Notes under the pieces: model-generated
Seen by the model: only the letters and a program-made list of their open reading frames with translations
What the model was told of the DNA's origin: nothing
Databases searched by the model: none
Translations under genes and position numbers: made by a program
Source: Macrobrachium rosenbergii
Lineage: Eukaryota > Arthropoda > Malacostraca > Decapoda > Palaemonidae
Assembly: GCF_040412425.1 (NCBI RefSeq)
Contig: NC_089744.1
Coordinates: 28,795,001-28,859,000, forward strand
DNA length: 64,000 bases
Direction: 5' to 3'
Shown here: positions 32,174-44,771 of the stretch, one piece after another
Layout: every line of letters begins with the position of its first letter
Numbering within the stretch: position 1 is the first letter of the stretch

Positions 32174-34247
32174 TCACGAACATACGGGAGGCACCAAAGT
32201 AGGTTGCGCAAACCGCGCACCACCAAATGGGGATGACGCAACACCTGGGCGGACCACACCCACTCCTGAGAGCGAAGAGGCTGCAACACCTGAACCACTC
32301 AAATCTGGATGTATCAAAACCGCAAGAGAATAGGAATCCGGAACTGAAGACCCGGAATCAACCCCGAACCAACATGGATGCCTAGACAGACGGACAGAGA
32401 AAACCTGCCGGAAAGTTGAGAAAGAAGAAGCCGAAGGAGGGAAGAAGGAAGAAGCCACACTCGGAGTAACCACCGGAGCGCCCAACGCCAACGTTGGACA
32501 GATGGAGAAGGTCCCAGCCAGACCGAACTCAAAGGAGTATTGAAGGGGAAATTACGAGGTACCGAACCGAAGGTAACAGAAGAAAGTAATTACCAACTAT
32601 CCTGGAGGATGGAAAGGCTGCGGAAACTATCGGTGCTGATACACAGAACGCTGGTGCAGGCGAATCGCCGACTGCCATAGCATCTGCAAGAATCGCGGAG
32701 GATACATTACAGTTAGGAAACTATCGGTGCTGATACACTGAATGCTGGCGCAGGCGAATCGCCGACTGCCATAGCATCCGCAAGAATCACAGAGGATAAA
32801 TCACAGTTAGGAACCCGTAAAGAATGAAATAAGGAGTTGCTGATGCCTCCGCAAACACCTGAGAAGCAACTAGACCGGATGCCTGAGAAACTACCGGATT
32901 TGCAAAAGGTGATAAAGACAACAGATCCGTAAAAAAGTACCCCTTCCCTTAACCCTGAAGAGAGAGAGGGGGCCGCTGAAGCTCTAATATACAGGGTTGA
33001 AGCAACAAAGCCTTGCTCTGCTGAGTTAAAAGCCAAGAAAACAGGATGCGCAACAAAGACCCTAAGAGCCCTCCAAAGAGCGGACCGAAAAGAAGATTGA
33101 GAAGGGCAATGGAAGAAGGCTTAGAAGAAAAAGGGGAAAAACGGGAAAATTCCGTAGCGGCCGAAGAAGCCATAGATTTAAAAAATAGACTGGTTCTGTT
33201 CCCCCCGCCCCTGATAATCTTGATAGACATTATCAAATCAGAAACTTCTTTAAGACATGATCATGAATATTGGAAAAACTCGATCGCCAGAATTACCACC
33301 ATCGCAAGACGAAAGAAATTTTAAAAACCCCCAAAGGAAAAGGAACCTTCGAAGAAGGAGTATTCAAGGAAAACAAAAATTCAGAACCAGATACATCAGA
33401 AACCAAATCTGAACGACCCTCCATGGATCTGGAAACCTTTGTTGCACAGAGCACGAAGCAGGAAATAAAACCAACGATTGATCTAAATGAGAGACCTAAA
33501 CATTAACAACCCCCAACCAAACCTGAACCCAAAGAAAACCATGTTCAACTACTTTTTCTGAATACTTCCTAAATTAGAATTCCTACCCTTCTGAGTGATT
33601 CCTAATTCTAAATCCACCTTAGAACTTACGCTTTTAGAGGGAAGGGGGGAAATCTGCTGCCAACACTGCCTGCTCTGAGCCGGGGGGGCCAGCAGATCCT
33701 ACCTTCGAGGTTTACGGTTCTCCATGACACCCGGCACCCGTTAGGGCTGGTTCTGGAACAGGCAGGGGGGTTGAAAAAGAACGATTATCTACAGCACTAT
33801 TACTACTATCCTTATCTCTAGTTTCTGTTAATTTAGTCATAAAGCTAGAAAAATAGACTAGACATACTCAGCTAGTAACTTGTCCTCTAACTTTTTGAAT
33901 AATTCTTCCATCTGATCTACCGACCATGACTCGCCACCTATCTGACTGATACTACACCATATCTTCCTACATAAAATACAAACAGAATGTCGACCATGTT
34001 TGAGGGTACTCATCCTACGCTTGCAGGACGTGTAGGGACGATGAGCGTCAGCATTTCCAGCAGAAGAAGACACTGTCGTCGAAGATGTAAACAAAGTGGA
34101 AGCACTGGCGCTAGTAGACGGCGACGTCTTGTTTGACTTATCCAAACGAGTCCAAAGCACCGATCCCAAAGTCAAATTCGGGAGAGAAGTTCCAAATCCT
34201 ATCAATAAAGTATCCATCCAAGAGAAAATGCGTCGAAAACAGTCCAA
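32174..34247 (-). pseudogene. Gag region of DIRS E
   Basis: Frame 33858-34247 (129 codons) contains HGRHSVCILCRKIWCSIS after a Ser/Thr-rich stretch, and ends MEELFKKLEDKLLAEYV. The H-S-V-C-x2-C pattern parallels HSICVACRGQEC in element D and HTICTKC in B2. Frames 32174-32532 and 32713-33236 are Ser-, Pro- and Val-rich low-complexity stretches with no family match. Identity as gag rests on the Cys pattern and on the position next to the right terminal repeat. Confidence 0.45.
32622..32809. repeat. 94-bp tandem duplication in DIRS E
   Basis: GGAAACTATCGGTGCTGATA through GCGAATCGCCGACTGCCATA and AGTTA occurs at 32622 and 32716 in tandem with few mismatches. Confidence 0.9.
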
Positions 34248-34329
34248 ATTGTGATCTGATGTCCAAATTCTTAAATGGGGGTCAGGCTAAATGACCAAAA
34301 GTTCGCCTGATGTGGGACACACCCACAAG

Positions 34330-34554
34330 CATGGCGAACAAAATGCAATTGGGGTATCTCGGCCTCACTCAGCTGGGACTTGCAGCAGTGTTGCCAACGG
34401 TACTTCAGGTAACTCATTTGACTAGATTTTCCTGTAAGCGTTGGTAACGCTGACAGTTTATTACCCACTTAGTGGGTAAAAGCTATGGGGATGTAGTTCT
34501 GTCTGGTAGGTGACCAGGGCTAATTCAGGTGTTCAGGGAGTGTATTGCAATATG
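34330..34554. repeat. Right inverted terminal repeat of DIRS E
   Basis: It is the inverse of 27889-28080 (shared TGGGGTATCTCGGCCTCACTC, ACGGTACTTCAGGTAACTCA, AGCTATGGGGAT) and ends GGTGTTCAGGGAGTGTATTGCAATATG, the inverse of 28171-28198. Confidence 0.9.
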
Positions 34555-35005
34555 TCATTTTTACATAAGTAACTTCCTGAGTAATTACATAGCTGATTCC
34601 CACATTGATAAGAAGAGGGATGCATCAACAAATCCAGCCAAAAATATTAAGAATGGTAATAAATTTGAGAATATAAAAAGTTGCTAACATTGATACAATG
34701 CTTATTTCCTTACCTGATGAGAGAGCTACTGCAGGAAGATACTGCCTCTGGTTGGCGCTCATCTCATTGTTCAGTGGTGTAGCAGTATAGCCGTGGAGCA
34801 CCTCCTACTTCAGTGGGATTTTTGCAGCAAAGGACAATTCTGATAGCTAGCAAGGTACAAAAAAATTTCCCTGCCCTGGGTGCAGTAGCACAAAAGACAA
34901 CCATAAAAAAAACGACACTGTCACTTACACCACATAAATAAAAACCACCTGCAGACCACTAAAGAACTGGTGGGTACTTCAGGTACATAGTAACCCCAAG
35001 CTCCC

Positions 35006-35903
35006 CTAAAAACTCAACACCCTATGACAAGGCGAAGAGAGAAAAGGATGGAAGGGATGCTTCCTACACTTCTTCCCCCAACACCAAGCCAGCCACTGAA
35101 AAAGGACCCAAGGTACTGTAATTATTGTACTGTACACTGTTTCTATTTCTTGCAAGTGATGCGAAGTGAAAACCAACTTGGACTTCCAAAAAGTCACCTG
35201 CAAAATGGATGCAAGAGGTATGTTACGTCTGAACGCTAACAAAGTGGTGACAGCTCTTATTTTGTGAGCACTAACTCCAAAAGAGGGTAAAACATCATCC
35301 CCAATCAGGGAGTGTGCTTCTGAGATAATGCCTCTGAGGAAGAATGCCTGGGCATTCTTAGAGAGTGGATGAGATGGATTCTTGACTGAGCACCATAGAT
35401 TATTTGAAAGTCCACATATTCCCTCTGTTCTGTGTAGGTAATACTTAAGTGCCCTCATAGAGAACACAAGTGCCCTCATAGGGAACACAGCTCTTTCTTC
35501 TTCTGGGCCCAATATTTCTGTCAAATTCTTAATGATAAAGGAACAAGGCCAGGGTTTAGACGGGGTCTCGTTTTTAGCTAAAAATCCCTGGGTAAATGAA
35601 CGTACTGCATTCTCCTCATTCCCTTGGGAGAAGCCAACTCTCTTATCCAATGCATGTGCCTCACTAACTCGTTTCGCTGTCGCTAAGGCTACCAGAAAAA
35701 GCGTTTTTCTAGTGAAGTCCCTTAATGAAATAAAACAAGGACTCAAAACGAGGACCAGACAGCCATTTGAGAACTACGTCGAAGTTCCACGAGACCACTC
35801 TTACCTCCTCCTGTTTGGCAGTGTCAAAGGACTTTATGAGATCCAACAAATCTTGATTCAAGGAAAGATCAACTCCCCTATGCCGGAAGACAGAGCTTAA
35901 CAT
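35006..35903 (-). pseudogene. Tyrosine recombinase, DIRS C3
   Basis: The 246-codon frame 35006-35746 contains LFLVALATAKRVSEAHALDK (first catalytic Arg), VGFSQGNEENAVRSFTQGFL, LAKNETPSKPWPCSFIIKNL, ALKYYLHRTEGICG, SVKNPSHPLSKNAQAFFLRG, SAHKIRAVTTLLAFRRNIPL (H-x2-R box) and FWKSKLVFTSHHLQEIE. The last motif has His where C1 has the presumed nucleophile Tyr (SHYL). A short insertion duplicates FPMRALVFSMRAL. Frame 35709-35903 gives the N-terminal part (MLSSVFRHRGVDLSLNQDLL). Probably inactive, although it is the longest recombinase frame in the window. Confidence 0.85.
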
Positions 35904-36400
35904 GGCCCTATAGCCCTAATAGCAGAGGTGGACAGACTTCTAGAAGTTCTCAAATATAGAAGAAAATCGGCTATTCCTGCTATCGAGGTCTGAGAAGACA
36001 TGATATGTGTCTTCTGCACCAAGAATGAAAGATTGCCCACTTGGCTTATAGACTTTGTCGGATGATTGGTGTCTACACTTGACAATAGACTCAGCAGTTG
36101 ATCTTGAAAAGCCCTTCTTTCTAAGGAGCTTCTAGGAAGTCTGTAACTTGTCAGGGATAATCCTTGATGGAACCACCTGAAGTGAGGTTGTCTGAGTAGA
36201 TCTAACCTTTGAGGCAGTAGCCTCGGAAAATCCACTAGAAGGTTAAGGAGGTCTGGGAACCACTCCTTCGATGGCCAGAACAGAGCTAGTAAAATCAAGG
36301 ACACTTCTGATAGGACTGAAATTTGTTTATGACCTGTCTCAACAGGCTGAACGATGGGAAGGCATACAGTAGAGGTATTTGTTTGACCATCCTGCAGCAT
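35897..36400 (-). pseudogene. Pol segment after RNase H, DIRS C3
   Basis: The 167-codon frame contains LALFWPSKEWFPDLLNLLVD, PRLLPQRLDLLRQPHFRWFH and then the linker to YR (SFLVQKTHIMSSQTSIAGIA, DFLLYLRTSRSLSTSAIRAI). The last part is the start of the recombinase core-binding domain, so pol and YR lie in adjacent or overlapping frames. Confidence 0.75.
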
Positions 36401-36417
36401 GGCATCTGTCTCCCATG

Positions 36418-37941
36418 CTAGAGGATCTGGGACTGCTGAACAGAACTACGGGAACCGATGGTTTCTGGAGGTTGCAAAAAAGATCCATGATTGGTTTCAC
36501 TCACAGTTTCCACAGATCTAAGCAGACCAGAGGATTTAGGGTTCACTCTGTGGGGAGAACCTGCTTCTGACAGCTCAACTCGTCCGCCAGAATGTTTAAC
36601 TTCCCCTGAATAAAACGTGTAAGAACTTTGGCGCAATTCTGGTCCGCCCAGAGGAGAAGGTCTCTCACTGCTTTGTATAGGGAGAAGGAGCGAGTCCCAC
36701 CTTGCTTTTTGATATAAAGACACGGCCGTAGTGTTGTCTGAGTAGACTGCCACTGTCTTGTTGAACACCTCTGATGCGAACTGAAATCCCAAGTGTATCG
36801 CTTTCAATTCTTTGACATTGATATGACAATTTTTCTGCTCCTGGGACCATGTCCCGAACACTTCATTGCTCCCCAGATGAGCTCCCCAACCTAGATCTGA
36901 CGTGTCTGAGTAGAAGTCTAGGTAGGGGTTCACAGGGAGGAGAGACTTTCCCTCTGACAACTTTCTTTCCAAATTCCACCACAGCAAGTCCCTCTTTATT
37001 TCGGGAGTCACAGGAAAAATGAATGTGTCTGGGAAGTTCTTCCTGTTCCAGCTGATCTTTAGAAAGAACTGCAGCTCTCTCATATGGAGTCTGCCTAAGA
37101 GATGAACTGCTCCATGGAGGACAATGTCCCCAAAAGATTCATCCACTGGTTGGCTGAGCAGCTCTCTAGATAGAAACTCGTTTACCATCCTCAAGCAGGA
37201 CTCTTCTCTCTTGGGAGACGGAAAAACCAGAAAATTCTGAGAGTCTATCATCATTCCCAAATATAGAATCTTCGGAGATGGAGTCAGCTGGGACTTCTGC
37301 ATATTGTTAAGTAAGCCCAGGTGTTGGGCTAGGAGAATGGTCTTCCAAAGGTCCTCCGTACACTTCTCTCTTGACTGAGCATGAAGGAGCCAATCGTCTA
37401 GGTAAAAGGAGATGTTGATTCCCATAAGATGGAGCTACTTTGTGAGGGAAGCAAGAACTCTGGCGAAGACTTGGGAAGCAGTCGAAGGGCCCAAGAATAC
37501 AGAACGAAACTGGAACACTCTGTTCTTGAACACTACCCTGAGATACTTTCCGGATTCCAGATGGATAGGAATGTGGAAGTACATGTCCTGCATATCGATG
37601 GAAGCCAACCAATCTCCCTGGCGAACGGATGACAGGATGGTCTGGTTTGTCTCCATCCTGAATTTCGTCTTCAGGACAAAGAAATTCAGGGCATTGACAT
37701 CCAGTACAGGCCTCCAGCCTCCTGACGATTTGGGAACTACAAACAGGCGGGTGAAGAACCCTACAGAATTCACGTCTTTGACTAATTCTATTGTACCCTT
37801 CCTGAAGAGGGACGAAACCACTTCTGAGAGGGCCAAAAACCTCTCTGATCCTACAGAGTAGGCCGTCAAGGCGATGGGCATGCTGACTAAGGAAGTTTTC
37901 TCCCTGAAAGGGTTAGTGTAGCCCTCCTTCAGGACATTCAC
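36418..37941 (-). pseudogene. Reverse transcriptase and RNase H, DIRS C3
   Basis: Frame 37435-37941 (168 codons) holds the RT fingers and palm: FREKTSLVSMPIALTAYSVG, EVVSSLFRKGTIELVKDVNS, SGGWRPVLDVNALNFFVLKT, DWLASIDMQDMYFHIPIHLE, FQFRSVFLGPSTASQVFARV. Frame 36418-37425 (335 codons) continues with ISFYLDDWLLHAQS (YLDD at 37393-37404), LTPSPKILYLGMMIDSQNFL, the thumb, EIKRDLLWWNLERKLSEGKS, and RNase H with CHINVKELKAIHLGFQFASE and AVYSDNTTAVSLYQKARWDS. A frameshift lies between the two at about 37430 and another within RNase H near 36720. Confidence 0.9.
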
Positions 37942-37949
37942 AGTCCAAG

Positions 37950-38740
37950 GTTCTGCTCCTTTATCTCTTCATCTCTCTCAAAAGAGGAGGAGTCTGGCTC
38001 CTACTGAAATACAGAGGACTCTGTCCTCTGTATTTCAGTAGGAGCCAGAGGACTCTGTCCTCACTTTCGAGAGAAGATCTAGATGAGGATTTCTTGATGG
38101 TGCGTGATATGTAACTAGGTGCTAGAGCGGGGTCTAGAGCAAGCCCTTTGCCGGCTGCCACGAAAGGGCCGCATCTGTAGAGGGGAGACTGTCCAGGAAC
38201 TAAAGGCAGTCTAGATATAGGGAAATCTTTATCCATATCAAATGAAGCCATTTCCCCAGGGGAGCCAATACCCTGGTGAACACTTGCGGTGCCATCAAGA
38301 GACCGAAGCACAGAGACCGAAATTGGAACACCTTGCCCTGGAATGTGAAAGTACTCATCCTGCATGTTGATGGACTTCATAGGACCAATTGGTTTGTTTC
38401 CATCTTGAATGTTGTCTTTTTGACAAAGACATTTAAAGTACTTATGTCCAAAACGGGTCTCCAGCCCCCTTATGACTTGGGCACTACAAAGAGACGGTTG
38501 TAGAATCCCAGAGAATGAATGTCCTCTGCTACCACTATAGCCTCTTTCTGAACAAGAGAGTCGACCTCTAGCGAGAGAGCAGCAAATCTCTCTGAGCCTG
38601 GAGAGTAAGCTGTCAGTTCGACAGGTTTGCGGATTAGAGGAGGTTTGTTCAAAAAGGGGATAGCGTAGCCCTCCTTCAGGACAGATACTATCCAGGATTC
38701 CGCTCCCTTTTGTTCTCACCATTCCCAAAAGCGGAGGAAC
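37950..38740 (-). pseudogene. Duplicated RT/gag patch in DIRS C3
   Basis: Sequence after 38050 resembles the gag C-terminus (for example 38095-38170, compare 19895-19975). From about 38210 to 38730 it is a second RT N-terminal copy: MNKPPLIRKPVELTAYSPGS, FAALSLEVDSLVQKEAIVVA and a shortened palm segment (NKPIGPMKSINMQDEYFHI). This patch is closer to C2 (23348-23864) than to the adjacent C3 RT. Gag C-terminal sequence then begins again at 38730. The patch looks like a recombination or template-switch insertion from a C2-like element. Confidence 0.7.
37994..38050. repeat. Perfect 27-bp-arm palindrome at the C3 duplication junction
   Basis: TCTGGCTCCTACTGAAATAC followed by AGAGGAC is repeated in perfect inverse after a 3-nt loop (TCT). 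Only one of the two arms is expected from the other C copies, so the inverted copy is new. Confidence 0.9.
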
Positions 38741-38765
38741 CCCACTCCTACCTGAGTATGGAGGA

Positions 38766-40700
38766 CTATGACCCCATTTCTTGGAGGAAGACTTGGAGTA
38801 GGACTTCTTGATGGAACGCTGTGGGAAATGGGTATATTTTCGTTATAGTATGTGTTCTAGAACGGGAGCTCCGAAAGGGAGCAGGCTGCAGTGGAGACAA
38901 AGATCTGGGAGGAAGAGTCGAAGAATCCTTGGGACGTCTCACAGATTGGGAGAGCAGGTCCTGAGTGTTCTTTTTCTGCAGGTCAGAGGCAATGGCCAGT
39001 GCTATAGCCTGGGGAATAAGGGGCATCTTTTGCAAGGGGGAGAAGAGGATGGCCGATCTCTGAGGAGTGACGCCTTTCGAAGTAAAGAACATCAAAGCTC
39101 TCTTTTCTTAAGCACACCCATGGGATACAGACTAGCTAACTCCTGCGTACTATCATGAACGCCCCTGTCAATACAGGAAAGAACTTCTAAGAGATCTGAA
39201 GAGATTTCTTGAGGTAAAAAGGAGCAATCTCTAAGCTTGCACGCTAGTGCGCCCAGCACCAAGTCTAGGAAGCTCATCACTTCAAAAACCTTAGAAAACA
39301 TAATTTTGGCTGAGGAGAAAGCTGATCTCCTAGCCGAGTCAATAAGGCCAGAGAAGTCTCCCTGAGAGGAGGCAGAGACTCCCAGGGAAGGAGCTTCTCT
39401 GGTCGCATAAAACCTGAAGCTCGACCTGGACAACTTGGAAGGTGGAAAACAAAAAACTGCTTTGCCTTGTTCCCTCTTCTCAGAAAACCACCCTTCTACT
39501 TCCTTCAGTGCCTTCTTCGCTGAAGAGGAGAGAACCAAATTCGGTAACCTCGAAGAACAACTGAGGGAGCTTCCATAAAGTGTCGAAGCAGAAGAGGAGG
39601 GAGTAGCTGGCGAAAAGAAGCTTGGAAAAGTCACTAGCAGGAACCTCAACAATACAGAGTACGACGACGAAGGAGCATCTTGATCTGGAACAACCTCTTT
39701 CTCAGAAGAAACAGGAGAAAACAATAAGTCCACTGTCGTCTGAGCTGTAGGAGGAGCCTTCTGAAGTAAACTGATAATATTATCCAGGTTGCTCTGAATT
39801 GGGTCAACTGAAGGAGGAACAATATCTGAGACGACACTACCATGAAGCAGTGGTGGAGAGGGCGCCAATGGGCACTCAGGGGGCAATGTAGAGTTAGGAG
39901 CCAGTGACGAACCGATGGCCAACGGGTGCCAGTGGGCGCTCCTCCGCAAATGGGAGCTTGGGCGCTTCGATGCCAGTTGCTGGCTGCTCAGGCGCTGATT
40001 GTAGAGATGAAGATGCTGGGTGTGCAACTCCTGATGAAGTAGTTCCTTTATATGATGAAGAACATCTACACGCCACAAGGTGCTTCGGCGCCAGTTTACA
40101 ACCGTCATCAGAAGAAGCAGAAGAGAATTCTTCCAGGCTATCCCAGTGACTGCACAAGGGGCATGCTGAATCCTTGCCCTTCTTACAAGGAACAGGAGAA
40201 GCAATCTCAAAATCCAATGCACGCCTTTTCAGCGGGCGTGACTTGTCCGCATCGCGCCACGCACGCCTGGGACTAAGTTCTTCAGAGCTGGAGGACATAC
40301 AGTGAGCACTCACTTGAAGGCCTTTCCAACGGCCTTTGGTTGCAGTCTGGGATTCATCAACAGACTGAAACGAGGGGGCGACTGCTCGGGGGGCAGACCG
40401 CAACAGCCTCCCTTAGGCTACCAATTTGACTCCTCCCAGGTGCTGGGGAGTATGTCAGGGACCATGGCTTAGGAGAATTGGCAGGCCGAACAGCCACCTC
40501 CTCCACTACCACTGCACTTGCACCGGGCGCCACAGGGCGCTCTGACTCACCCTTATTCATTAACACTTTCACTGATGACACTAATTTCACGATTGAGTGC
40601 ACAATTAACTCGCAGCGAGTGTCAATTTTCGACCCCAGACTGACGATGGTGTTGGGATCAGAAATGAGAGAGCCAGGTAAAGGAGAGGGTTGCACAGGTG
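38766..40700 (-). pseudogene. Gag of DIRS C3
   Basis: The 376-codon frame 39092-40222 carries NLDNIISLLQKAPPTAQTTV, SYSVLLRFLLVTFPSFFSPA, LVLSSSAKKALKEVEGWFSE, KREQGKAVFCFPPSKLSRSS, APSLGVSASSQGDFSGLIDS, RRSAFSSAKIMF and MGVLKKREL. Frame 38766-39095 is the C-terminal part (FTSKGVTPQRSAILFSPLQK). Frames 39894-40403 and 40357-40695 are the Ser-rich N-terminal part (SAHCMSSSSEELSPRRAWRD; SDPNTIVSLGSKIDTRCELI). Three frameshifts break the gene, but block order equals that in C1, C2 and D. Confidence 0.8.
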
Positions 40701-40838
40701 GAGGAGTTGGAACCGGATTGGAAGAAATTACAGGAGCAATTGCATCCGACTTAGCGGATGAATCCTGACTAGCTAAAGCTTTACTAGATTCCCTAGCAAT
40801 AGCTTTCCTCTTCCTATCTCTAGCTAGTTTCTTAAGAT

Positions 40839-40935
40839 GTGAATCTCAAGTCTTCCACTTCTTTAAATCTCAGGCGCTACACTCCTCACAACGTAAATCC
40901 ACTGACATGTTTGTCCCCTACATTGAACACAAACA
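40839..40935 (-). pseudogene. Gag N-terminal Cys-rich motif, DIRS C3
   Basis: Read on the minus strand, the sequence around 40890-40990 gives a motif of the form SYDSHTVCVQCRGQ, the counterpart of YDSHTICCTCREQ in C4 and DPHSICVACRGQ in D. The frame is interrupted shortly after. Confidence 0.5.
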
Positions 40936-41074
40936 GTGTGAGAGTCGTAAGATTCTTTACTCAGTTCAGTATTGCAGCCTTAGCTAAAATAGCTAATACT
41001 AGAAATACTAGTGTCAGACATCCTGGAAAATTCTAAGACAAGTCAAAAAAACGGGCAAAAAGTCATAAACCAAT

Positions 41075-41400
41075 GATCAAAACTCGCCTAACACTATCTG
41101 AATTATGCCGAAAGGCTACGAAAATAAATACTTCACCAATCAAAGATAGAGCAAACAACCAGCAAAGCATAAATTTCAAGATTCAAGCTGCTGCCAACCA
41201 CAGTCCTTCAACCCCAGCTGGCAGAAACAAATTGAAGCTCTTTGCTATGCTGTACCTCTTCTTCCCCTGAAAGTGGGCGGGGCACGTCACCATAACCAAA
41301 ACAAACTAGCGTGACCTGCAATTTCAAAATTTTAAGCTGACGGTTAAAAGAAACTTATAGCTATGCAATTACTGGGTAAGTTACTTAAATAAAAATACCA
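41075..41400. repeat. Right terminal repeat of DIRS C3
   Basis: Nearly identical in large blocks to 25003-25285 of C2 (ACTATCTGAATTATGCCGAAAGG, AACCAGCAAAG.ATAAATTTCAA, AATTGAAGCTCTTTGCTATG) and ends with TTACTGGGTAAGTTACTTA. Inside it GAAAGTGGGCGGGGCACGTCACC matches the C3 hairpin inverse (GTGACTTGCCCCGCCCACTTTC at 27691-27714). Confidence 0.85.
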
Positions 41401-41473
41401 GTTTAACAATATCACAAAATAACTCTCATGGCTCTGCCAAGCAATAAGATAACTCTTCTCTCTACATTAAAGC

Positions 41474-42057
41474 GAGGACAGTCAATTAAAATGTTCATCA
41501 TTAGATCAGTTTGACTAGAATTACAAACTGTGACTACCAGAAAAAGTCTAAGAGCCAGGATACTGATAGCCAGATGTACTGAAATTTAGACATACCCCAA
41601 CTGCAAGAACCTATAGGTAGAAAGAGAAAGGAAATCTATCATTCAGACTCCTACCCTCAGTACCTAAAACAAAAGGGTTCTGCTTGAACATGGGTTAAAT
41701 GCAGAATCCTACCCTCAGTACCTAAAACAAAAGGGTTCTACTTGAACATGGGTTAAATGCAACTCTGATGTGTGCTAAACAATTTTCTTCATATTTAAGA
41801 GAGGACAGTCAATTGAAATGTTCATCATTAGATCAGTTTGACTAGAGTTACAAACTGTGACTACCATAAAAAGTCTAAGAGCCAGGATACTGATAGCTGG
41901 ATGTATTGAAATTTAGACAGCCCAACCCCAAGAACCTAGAGGTAGAAGGAGAAAGGAAGTCTATCAGTCAGACTACTACCCTCAGTACCTAAAACAAAAG
42001 GGTTCTGCTTGAACACGGGTTAAATGTAACTCTGACGTGTGCTAAACAATTTTCTCA
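41474..42057. repeat. 327-bp tandem duplication with a nested 57-bp duplication
   Basis: GAGGACAGTCAATTAAAATG at 41474 recurs as GAGGACAGTCAATTGAAATG at 41801, followed by matching sequence to about 42057. Within the first unit, TCCTACCCTCAGTACCTAAA and its continuation occur at about 41650 and 41707. Confidence 0.9.
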
Positions 42058-43244
42058 ATCGCTATGGGACTCTAGTGCCTTCTCTAAGTGCATGGAGGTG
42101 TTACAAGTGCCTTCTGGTTAGCCAGTGTTGAGAAGAGGAATCTGTAGTCCAACAGATACAATACAACCTAACAGAAACTTCAGGGAGTTGCACAAAAGCA
42201 TGATGCTTCAATTGTTCTACCTCAGATTCAAAGGAAAAAAAAGTGATTCTCTCCATGAAGTGAAGTGCAGAGTGCAGAAGTGGTAGTCATAATTCCTAGA
42301 AATGGTTGAATGAGAGGAATATGAAGACTCTCAATCTAAAGTCTAGCTAAGACAGCCAAGTGGACAGTTACAAGGGAAATCTCATATGCAAATCTAATAG
42401 ACCTCAAAGATGCCATATTTTCTCAGGCAAATATGGAAGAAAAGACCATCCAGTAGGCTAAGATGTAGCCTAGTGATCTAACAATGGTTCCTAAAAAGAA
42501 GAGAGGTTGACAGGAAAGTTGAAACTGCGACTGTCATGCAAAATGACATAAAGAGACCATTCAAGGTCTTCCTCCAGGAACAGAGAAGGCAATCAGAAGT
42601 ATTGCAAGTACTTCTTGATGAGAGGAGTAAAATAAAGGGAAAGCTGTGATTCAAACACTGCAGTCGACTAGAGGGCGGAGACTAAAAGAACTGGATTCCC
42701 TGAGAGAAACAAGATTGTCCATGACACGTCTTCCAGGGCAAAAGCAAAGAGGAACAGGCAATTGGGTTCCTCAACGCATGTCAGTACCTAACAGGGATTA
42801 ACCAATGTGAACCACAGCTCAGTTAGGCCCAAGCAGGGTCAGCATCCATTTAGGAAGCAGAATAGTAACAAACTGGTAAGCAGAATAGTAACAAACTGGT
42901 AAGAAGTGAACCAAAACGAGAACACCAAACTGGAATGGGCATATCAGCAACAGAGTGGCAGCTTGGAGGGGAGAAAACTCTCTGATCCAGAGATCAGGGA
43001 ATCAGCATCCCTACCAGGATGGCCAGCGCATGTGGTATTGTATTATTATTGCTCAGAAGATGAACCCTATTCATATGGTACAAGCCTACAGGGATCATTA
43101 ACTTGAAATTAAAACTTCCAAAGAATATGGTGTTCAATGGAAAGAAGTGACAGAAGGTAATAGGAAATACAGAAAGAAGAGATCAGTTATTAGAAAAAAA
43201 AATTAATTAAGAAATAGATAAAAATATAGGTGAAAATATTGCAC
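42058..43244. other. Sequence without recognisable feature
   Basis: No gene recognised. A 19-bp unit (AAGCAGAATAGTAACAAACTGGT) is doubled at about 42854-42901. Confidence 0.5.
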
Positions 43245-44560
<1,316 letters not shown>

Positions 44561-44583
44561 CTGTAGTATTACAGGAAAAGACA

Positions 44584-44703
<120 letters not shown>

Positions 44704-44718
44704 GTATGTATGTATGTA

Positions 44719-44771
44719 ACATAAGAAGGCCGATAAAACACTATTTGAACGTTGCAACCATATATTTGTTA
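44719..44771. mobile_element. Single arm of the foldback family
   Basis: ATAAGAAGGCCGATAAAACACTATTTGAACGTTGCAACCATATATTTG matches the outer arm of the 44403 and 54715 elements, again at the edge of a TA tract. Confidence 0.75.

Larger units (their letters stand above)
27851..34554 (-). mobile_element. DIRS-like retrotransposon E, nested inside C3
   Basis: The element of 6.70 kb has a hairpin at its left end (27851-28207) and an inverted repeat of the same sequence at its right end (about 34330-34554). The right end shares blocks such as AACTCATTTGACTAGATTTTCC and CAGTTTATTACCCACTTAGTGGGTAAA with 27940-28020 in inverse orientation. Coding relics on the minus strand follow DIRS order: a Gag start at 33858-34247, probable gag 31.9-33.8 kb, a pol segment after RNase H at 30875-31060 and a YR piece at 29945-30202. 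RT was not recognised. It is more GC-rich than the other copies and carries several minisatellites. Its boundaries with C3 show no target duplication, as expected for YR integration. Confidence 0.8.
34555..41400 (-). mobile_element. DIRS-like retrotransposon C3, main body
   Basis: Order on the minus strand: right terminal repeat (about 41075-41400), Gag N-terminus (40839-40935), gag (38766-40700), a duplicated patch of RT and gag (37950-38740), RT and RNase H (36418-37941), post-RNase H segment (35897-36400), YR (35006-35900), then the terminal sequence at 34555-34620 leading to the hairpin 27566-27850 across element E. It is the best preserved C copy: long frames of 335 and 376 codons remain and YLDDW is intact. 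The recombinase, however, reads HHL where C1 has HYL. Confidence 0.85.
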
